From assembly GCA_947474715.1 (NCBI GenBank), contig CANJJT010000002.1, positions 83,543 to 147,542 of the forward strand: a stretch of 64,000 nt of DNA, written 5' to 3'. Each line of letters begins with the position of its first letter. The stretch's first letter is position 1. The notes beneath the pieces are model-generated. The model made no database searches. It worked only from the letters and a program-made list of their open reading frames with translations, and was not told the origin of the DNA. Source of the stretch: CAIYPG01 sp903864555. GTDB lineage: Bacteria; Pseudomonadota; Gammaproteobacteria; Burkholderiales; SG8-39. A program made the translations under genes and the position numbers. Positions 59,313 to 64,000 of the stretch are shown in pieces.

Positions 59313-59348
59313 TTCGCTTTCCTGTCAATCCTGATTTTGGAGCGCCTG

Positions 59349-60287
59349 TTACTGGCCTTCTGCCTGGCCACCGGATTCCGGGGTTGTTCCACCGTCTTCT
59401 GCTTTAGTCTTGCGCACGCGCTTGACTGCGGTCTTGGGTATGGCATCGGCTGCCGGCTGTACATCGCCGGTTGTGGCTTTGCGTACAGGAGCGCGGCGGG
59501 CGGGCTTGGCGCCTGCTTCAGACTCTGGCTTGCCAGTGCCTGCAGGTTTCTCATCCGCTCTTCCGATTGCTGCACGCGCTGGCGCCTTGCGTACCTTGCG
59601 GGCTGCGGACGGTTCGTCCGACGCCGGGGCCGGAGGCGTTGCAGGCTGCTCATTCTTTGCTAGCACGTCGCCCTTGTAAACCCAGACCTTCACACCGATG
59701 ACGCCGTAAGTAGTCTTGGCCTCGGAGGTGCCATAGTCGATGTCAGCACGCAAAGTGTGAAGGGGAACCCTTCCCTCGCGATACCATTCGGTTCTAGCGA
59801 TCTCTATGCCATTCAAGCGGCCTGCACTCATGATCTTGATACCCTTCGCCCCAAGACGCATGGCGTTCTGCATGGCCCGCTTCATGGCACGCCTGAACAT
59901 GATCCGCTTCTCTAGCTGCTGCGTGATCGAATCGGCGATCAGCTGAGCATCGATCTCTGGCTTCCGAATTTCCTCGATATTGACATGCACCATCTGAACA
60001 CCGAGCAAACGACGCAGATCAGCCTTGATGACTTCAATATCCTCACCTTTCTTGCCGATCACCACACCAGGCCGGGCCGAGTGAATCGTGATGCGCGCAT
60101 CCTTTGCCGGACGCTCAATGATCACTCTGCCAACCGAGGCATGCGAGAGCTTCTTCTTCAGATAGCTGCGAACCTTGAGGTCCTCGTTGAGCATCCCGGG
60201 AAAGTTCTTGCTGTTCGCAAACCAGCGCGAAGTCCACTGCTTGTTAACCGCGAGCCGGAATCCGGTCGGATGAATTTTCTGTCCCAT
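59349..60287 (-). CDS. rpsC: 30S ribosomal protein S3 with long Ala/Lys/Pro-rich C-terminal tail
   Basis: The 312-residue protein has the normal S3 core (about 1-218): MGQKIHPTGFRLAVNKQW, the KH-domain block RPGVVIGKKGEDIEVIKADL and GVIGVKVWVYKGDVL. About 95 further residues are rich in Ala, Lys, Pro, Glu and Arg (for example ARKVRKAPARAA). Most S3 proteins are 210-260 residues long. S3 lies at the mRNA entry tunnel, so the tail would project into solvent. It lies between rplV and rplP in the usual order. Confidence 0.97.
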   Translation of the reverse strand: MGQKIHPTGFRLAVNKQWTSRWFANSKNFPGMLNEDLKVRSYLKKKLSHASVGRVIIERPAKDARITIHSARPGVVIGKKGEDIEVIKADLRRLLGVQMVHVNIEEIRKPEIDAQLIADSITQQLEKRIMFRRAMKRAMQNAMRLGAKGIKIMSAGRLNGIEIARTEWYREGRVPLHTLRADIDYGTSEAKTTYGVIGVKVWVYKGDVLAKNEQPATPPAPASDEPSAARKVRKAPARAAIGRADEKPAGTGKPESEAGAKPARRAPVRKATTGDVQPAADAIPKTAVKRVRKTKAEDGGTTPESGGQAEGQ

Positions 60288-60296
60288 TGCAGTCCT

Positions 60297-60668
60297 TTAC
60301 TTTTTCGTCTGCTTGGCTGAAGAGACCGATTTCTTCTCTTCATCGCCGACCGTCAGGAAGATATGGCACGTCGGCTTGCTGATACGATTTCCGCGTCCCT
60401 TGGCTCGTGCTTGAAAGCGCTTCAGTGTCGTTCCCTGTTCGACCATGATGGTCTTCACCTTGAGTTCGTCGACATCCGCGCCATCGTTGTGCTCGGCATT
60501 GGCGATAGCCGACTCCAGCACTTTCTTGATGATGCGAGCCCCCTTCTTGGGGCTGAAGGCGAGCACATTCAAAGCCCTCTCAACGGGCAATCCGCGAATC
60601 AGGTCGGCAACAAGCCTTCCCTTCTGCGCGGAAAGCCTGACACCCCACAACTTTGCCTGAGTTTCCAT
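60297..60668 (-). CDS. rplV: 50S ribosomal protein L22
   Basis: The 123-residue protein has GVRLSAQKGRLVADLIRGLP, KKVLESAIANAEHNDGADVD and the tunnel-loop block FQARAKGRGNRISKPTCHI. L22 narrows the peptide exit tunnel and is a macrolide contact. The ATG at 60668 has AAGG at proper spacing; the ATG at 60674 lies too close to it. A short Lys/Ser-rich tail follows the core. Confidence 0.96.
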   Translation of the reverse strand: METQAKLWGVRLSAQKGRLVADLIRGLPVERALNVLAFSPKKGARIIKKVLESAIANAEHNDGADVDELKVKTIMVEQGTTLKRFQARAKGRGNRISKPTCHIFLTVGDEEKKSVSSAKQTKK

Positions 60669-60677
60669 GTTCATCCC

Positions 60678-60968
60678 TTACTTCTTGGAGGCCGGAGCGG
60701 CGACTTTTCTGTCAGCCGTGTGCCCCTTGAACGTGCGGGTCAGGGCAAACTCACCCAGCTTGTGACCCACCATATTTTCGGAGATGTAGACCGGAACGTG
60801 CTGCTTGCCATTGTGCACGGCGATGGTCAGACCCACAAAATCCGGCAAAACCGTAGACCTCCTCGACCAGGTCTTGATGGGACGCTTGTCGTTTGAGGAA
60901 CGGGCTGTATCGATCTTCTTGATCAGATGTTGGTCCACAAATGGACCTTTTTTGACTGAACGAGCCAT
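60678..60968 (-). CDS. rpsS: 30S ribosomal protein S19
   Basis: The 96-residue protein begins MARSVKKGPFVDQHLIKKID and contains TWSRRSTVLPDFVGLTIAVH and MVGHKLGEFALTRTFKGH. S19 pairs with S13 in the 30S head. A short Ala/Lys tail ends the protein. Confidence 0.98.
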   Translation of the reverse strand: MARSVKKGPFVDQHLIKKIDTARSSNDKRPIKTWSRRSTVLPDFVGLTIAVHNGKQHVPVYISENMVGHKLGEFALTRTFKGHTADRKVAAPASKK

Positions 60969-60977
60969 GGCTAGTCC

Positions 60978-61805
60978 TTATTTCTTGTGCCGGAACTGGA
61001 TGATCATCCCGCGCGTACGCTTGTTACTGCGGGTCTTGTAGCCTTTGGTGAGCACTCCCCATGGACTGACGGGGTCACGACCAGCCGCGGTCTTGCCCTC
61101 ACCACCACCGTGTGGGTGATCAATCGGGTTCATTGCGACGCCACGAACCGTCGGACGAATGCCACGCCAACGCATCGCACCGGCCTTGCCGATGGAACGA
61201 AGGCTGTGCTCTTCATTGCCGACCTCACCAATGGTTGCACGGCATTCGACATGTACCTTGCGGATCTCGCCTGAACGCAAACGCACCTGGGCATAGCTGC
61301 CTTCACGTGCAAGCAACTGTACAGAGGCTCCAGCAGAGCGGGCCAATTGCGCCCCTCTTCCAGGCTGCATTTCAACGCAATGAATTGTGGTACCCACCGG
61401 AATGCTGCGCAAAGGGAGGCAGTTACCTGGCTTGATGGGAGCCTCCACACCGGACATCAGCTTTGTTCCAGCGGGAACACCCTTGGGCGCAATAATGTAA
61501 CGGCGCTCGCCATCGGCGTAGCACAGCAGGGCCAGATTGGCAGTGCGGTTGGGGTCATACTCAAGGCGTTCGACAGTAGCCGGCACACCATCCTTGTCAC
61601 GGCGAAAATCGACAAGGCGATAGTGCTGCTTGTGCCCGCCCCCCCTGTGCCGAACTGTGATGCGACCGGTGTTGTTGCGGCCTGCGGACTTTGACTTCTT
61701 CTCCAGCAATGCCTGAACCGGGCGCCCCTTGTACAGATCAGGGTTGACAAGTTTTACAACACCACGACGGCCACTGGATGTGGGTTTGACTTTGATCAGT
61801 GCCAT
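60978..61805 (-). CDS. rplB: 50S ribosomal protein L2
   Basis: The 275-residue protein has KPTSSGRRGVVKLVNPDLYK, RHRGGGHKQHYRLVDFRRDK and the C-terminal MNPIDHPHGGGEGKTAAGRD with the conserved His of the peptidyl-transferase region. L2 is needed for subunit association and peptide-bond formation. It lies 3 bases after rplW. Confidence 0.99.
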   Translation of the reverse strand: MALIKVKPTSSGRRGVVKLVNPDLYKGRPVQALLEKKSKSAGRNNTGRITVRHRGGGHKQHYRLVDFRRDKDGVPATVERLEYDPNRTANLALLCYADGERRYIIAPKGVPAGTKLMSGVEAPIKPGNCLPLRSIPVGTTIHCVEMQPGRGAQLARSAGASVQLLAREGSYAQVRLRSGEIRKVHVECRATIGEVGNEEHSLRSIGKAGAMRWRGIRPTVRGVAMNPIDHPHGGGEGKTAAGRDPVSPWGVLTKGYKTRSNKRTRGMIIQFRHKK

Positions 61806-61808
61806 GAC

Positions 61809-62111
61809 TTACTCCGTCGCCTGAAAGTTGATTTCCTGACCAGGCATCAGCGACACATAAGCCTTCTTCCAGTTGCGATGACGGCCCATGACACGCCCAA
61901 ACCTCTTCTGCTTGCCCTTGACATTGGATACCTGGACTCCCTTGACCTTGACCTTGAACAACAGTTCGACTGCAGCCTTGATCTCGGGCTTGGTGGCATC
62001 CTGGACGACACGAAACACGACCTGATTGTGTTTCTCTCCAACGTAGGTGCTCTTTTCCGACACTGTCGGCGCAAGCAGCACCTGCATAAGACGCTGTTCT
62101 TTTGCGCTCAT
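61809..62111 (-). CDS. rplW: 50S ribosomal protein L23
   Basis: The 100-residue protein has LMQVLLAPTVSEKSTYVGEK, FRVVQDATKPEIKAAVELLF and RNWKKAYVSLMPGQEI. L23 is the docking site for trigger factor and SRP at the tunnel exit. It overlaps the rplD stop by four bases (ATGA). Confidence 0.98.
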   Translation of the reverse strand: MSAKEQRLMQVLLAPTVSEKSTYVGEKHNQVVFRVVQDATKPEIKAAVELLFKVKVKGVQVSNVKGKQKRFGRVMGRHRNWKKAYVSLMPGQEINFQATE

Positions 62112-62728
62112 TTGAGTAACTCCTCGAACCTTTCGATCGCCTTCTTTGTGAGGAGCACATGTTCAAATCGGATCAATGAGACCGGATCGACATGTGCAAC
62201 GTCCAGAACCAGCACATTAGGAAGATTGCGCGATGAAAGCAGCAAATTGGGATCAATCTCGTCCGTAATGACCAAGGCTTCCTGCAGGCCCATCTGACGT
62301 ACTTTTTGGGCAAGCAATTTGGTCTTGGGCGCTTCCAAAACGAAAGACTCGACTACGCTCAAGCGGCCTTCCCGGGCGAGTTGTGACAGGATGGAGCACA
62401 TGCCACTCCTGTACATCTTGCGGTTGACCTTGTGACTGAAATTCTCGTCTGGAAGGTTGGGAAATGTCTTTCCGCCTCCACGCCAAATTGGACTTGCCGT
62501 GTCTCCAGCGCGGGCCCGACCGGTCCCCTTCTGCCGCCAAGGCTTTTTCTGGGAATGGCTGACGTCACTACGCCCTTTCTGCGCCCGGGTACCACGACGT
62601 CCATTTGCCTTGTATGCAACGACTATCTGGTGTACCAGGGACTCGTTGTACTCCCTGCCGAACAGCGCGTCAGATGCAACCACGGTAGTGGCGCTCTGTC
62701 CCTGCTCGTTGATCAGTTTGAGTTCCAT
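62108..62728 (-). CDS. rplD: 50S ribosomal protein L4
   Basis: The 206-residue protein contains RRGTRAQKGRSDVSHSQKKP, WRQKGTGRARAGDTASPIWR and GGGKTFPNLPDENFSHKVNR, the L4 signatures. In E. coli L4 also represses the S10 operon. The ATG at 62728 matches the family start; the frame to 62881 runs into rplC and is rejected. It lies 7 bases after rplC. Confidence 0.98.
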   Translation of the reverse strand: MELKLINEQGQSATTVVASDALFGREYNESLVHQIVVAYKANGRRGTRAQKGRSDVSHSQKKPWRQKGTGRARAGDTASPIWRGGGKTFPNLPDENFSHKVNRKMYRSGMCSILSQLAREGRLSVVESFVLEAPKTKLLAQKVRQMGLQEALVITDEIDPNLLLSSRNLPNVLVLDVAHVDPVSLIRFEHVLLTKKAIERFEELLK

Positions 62729-62735
62729 CCTTACC

Positions 62736-63419
62736 TCACTTCTTTCCGGCCGGCTTCGCCGGCTGGACGACTTTGGGTCGGCCCGGCTTTGCGGTCGGCT
62801 TGACCACGACATCACGGCCGCGGCTTCCAGGCACAGCGCCCTTAACCAGTAGCAATTGCCGCTCGATATCGACTCGGACAATCTCCAGACCCTGTGTTGT
62901 TCGCGTCACATCGCCCAGATGACCTGCCATCCGCTTTCCAGGAAACACCCGGCCGGGATCCTGCGCCTGTCCGATAGAACCTGGCGTATTGTGGGAACGC
63001 GAATTACCGTGACTGGCGCGATTGGAAGAGAAATGATGGCGTTTGATAACACCGGAAAATCCCTTGCCCTGTGTCGTGCCTAATACATCTACGATCTGGC
63101 CAACCTTGAACAGGTCTGCACCAACTTTGCCGCCTACGGACAGGTTGGCAAGTTCGGTTTCTGCAACACGGAATTCGCGAAGGATCTGACCTGCTTCGAC
63201 CCCAGCCTTGGCGTAGTGCCCGGCCATGGCCTTGCTTACGCGCGAAGCCCTGCGTGTGCCGAAAGCAACCTGAACGGCAACATAGCCGTCAGTGTCCTTG
63301 GTCTTGATTTGTGTGACGCGATTGTCGGACACGTCCAGCACCGTCACGGGAAGGGACTCCCCTTCGTCCGTGAATATGCGAGTCATGCCGACCTTGCGGC
63401 CGACGAGTCCCAAACTCAT
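62736..63419 (-). CDS. rplC: 50S ribosomal protein L3
   Basis: The 227-residue protein begins MSLGLVGRKVGMTRIFTDEG and has GKGFSGVIKRHHFSSNRASH and GSIGQAQDPGRVFPGKRMAG, the L3 signature region. The extended loop includes the Gln that is N5-methylated by PrmB in enterobacteria. A Lys/Pro-rich tail of about 20 residues ends the protein. A 119-base gap separates it from rpsJ. Confidence 0.98.
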   Translation of the reverse strand: MSLGLVGRKVGMTRIFTDEGESLPVTVLDVSDNRVTQIKTKDTDGYVAVQVAFGTRRASRVSKAMAGHYAKAGVEAGQILREFRVAETELANLSVGGKVGADLFKVGQIVDVLGTTQGKGFSGVIKRHHFSSNRASHGNSRSHNTPGSIGQAQDPGRVFPGKRMAGHLGDVTRTTQGLEIVRVDIERQLLLVKGAVPGSRGRDVVVKPTAKPGRPKVVQPAKPAGKK

Positions 63420-63538
63420 GGTCTTACCCTCTTATCTAATCCCGTCAACCAGACGGGTTGCCGACTTCAATTGGCCAGCGGTTAATCAACACGGTGAGGC
63501 CGTTTGGGCAGCCACCCGTTACTACGATTTTCGATTTT

Positions 63539-63847
63539 CTACAGCTTGATCTCCACATCGACGCCGGCTGGAAGGTCCAACTTCATCAGGGCATCCACTG
63601 TTTTGTCTGTCGGATCAATGATATCCATCAAACGCAGATGGGTGCGAATCTCGAACTGGTCCCTAGATGTCTTATTGACATGAGGCGATCGCAGCACATC
63701 GAAACGCTCAATACGCGTGGGCAATGGTACTGGCCCCTTGACCACGGCCCCAGTGCGCTTTGCTGTGTCAACGATCTCAAGGGCCGATTGGTCAATGAGT
63801 CTGTAATCAAAGGCTTTAAGGCGAATTCGGATTTTTTGGCTTTGCAT
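63539..63847 (-). CDS. rpsJ: 30S ribosomal protein S10
   Basis: The 102-residue protein has KIRIRLKAFDYRLIDQSALE, PLPTRIERFDVLRSPHVNKT and SRDQFEIRTHLRLMDIIDPT. S10 is in the 30S head and, as NusE, joins antitermination complexes. It heads the S10 operon; tuf ends 47 bases upstream on the same strand. Confidence 0.98.
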   Translation of the reverse strand: MQSQKIRIRLKAFDYRLIDQSALEIVDTAKRTGAVVKGPVPLPTRIERFDVLRSPHVNKTSRDQFEIRTHLRLMDIIDPTDKTVDALMKLDLPAGVDVEIKL

Positions 63848-63894
63848 TTTATTGCCCTATGTGCGAGGCCGACCTCATGGCCGGCCAGCGGCTG

Positions 63895-64000
63895 TTACTC
63901 GATAACCTTGGCGACGACGCCGGCACCCACCGTCTTGCCACCCTCGCGAATGGCAAAGCGCAGGCCCTGCTCCATCGCGATCGGCGCAATCAGCGTCACC
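63895..64000 (-). CDS. tuf: Elongation factor Tu, C-terminal end (partial)
   Basis: Only the last 34 codons are inside the window. They read VTLIAPIAMEQGLRFAIREG followed by KTVGAGVVAKVIE and a TAA, the conserved end of EF-Tu domain III. EF-Tu delivers aminoacyl-tRNA to the ribosome. Its place upstream of rpsJ is the usual str-S10 arrangement. Confidence 0.95.
   Translation of the reverse strand, partial: VTLIAPIAMEQGLRFAIREGGKTVGAGVVAKVIE

Noticed and set aside
1..64000. CRISPR arrays, tRNA/rRNA genes, integrases or transposases
   Set aside because: No regularly spaced repeats, cloverleaf-type tRNA sequence, rRNA segment or mobile-element protein was recognised on either strand.

Overview
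The window is a GC-rich stretch of a proteobacterial chromosome, most probably from a Burkholderiales-like betaproteobacterium. This is inferred from the S10-spc-alpha ribosomal gene order, six Bug/TctC-type periplasmic receptors, a SWIB-domain protein, and polyphosphate:AMP phosphotransferase, DUF2214 and DUF1328 genes. No rRNA, tRNA, CRISPR array, prophage or insertion sequence was recognised.

Region 1 (1-9.4 kb) holds two mirrored gene pairs. On the + strand, the C-terminal part of a UGSC-type protein is followed by a Bug receptor. On the - strand, an FMN-dependent 2-hydroxy-acid oxidase precedes a complete UGSC protein and another Bug receptor. The UGSC gene (8022 to 6382) contains an in-frame TGA exactly at the U of the U-G-S-C motif. 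A perfect 9-bp hairpin follows at SECIS distance. It is therefore read here as one 546-residue selenoprotein, not two ORFs. Between the pairs lie an iron-permease-like membrane protein, a TIGR03084/DinB-type protein, HslR and a YcgR-like PilZ protein.

Region 2 (9.4-21.5 kb) is mixed housekeeping: a SulP-STAS-cNMP transporter, polyphosphate:AMP phosphotransferase, a DUF2214 membrane protein, a twice-frameshifted DUF1328 gene, SelO (Cys form), a DHA2-type MFS exporter, a haloacid-dehalogenase-like protein and phosphofructokinase. Several copies of a dispersed palindromic repeat sit in its intergenic spaces.

Region 3 (21.5-43.1 kb) looks catabolic. A + strand operon (crotonase, CoA transferase, Bug receptor, amidohydrolase) ends at a strong terminator. 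Opposing it is hyuA-hyuB-Bug. Next come a glutathione S-transferase, a remnant of an Ldh2-type dehydrogenase and a second CoA transferase. A six-gene - strand run follows: PEP-mutase-like protein, amidohydrolase, Bug, LysR regulator, APH-like kinase, Bug. The set suggests uptake and CoA-dependent breakdown of carboxylic acids of unknown identity; no complete pathway is visible.

Region 4 (43.1-49.4 kb) contains a SWIB protein, MaoC-FNR-lipoprotein genes with a 4-nt overlap between the last two, DUF423 and ankyrin proteins, and glycerate 2-kinase.

Region 5 (49.4-64 kb) is the S10-spc-alpha ribosomal cluster, all on the - strand, from the end of tuf to rplQ, with rpoA and secY. Its infA copy between secY and rpmJ is a decayed, frameshifted pseudogene. 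S3 carries a long Ala/Lys/Pro-rich tail. A terminator that could work in both directions separates this cluster from glycerate kinase.
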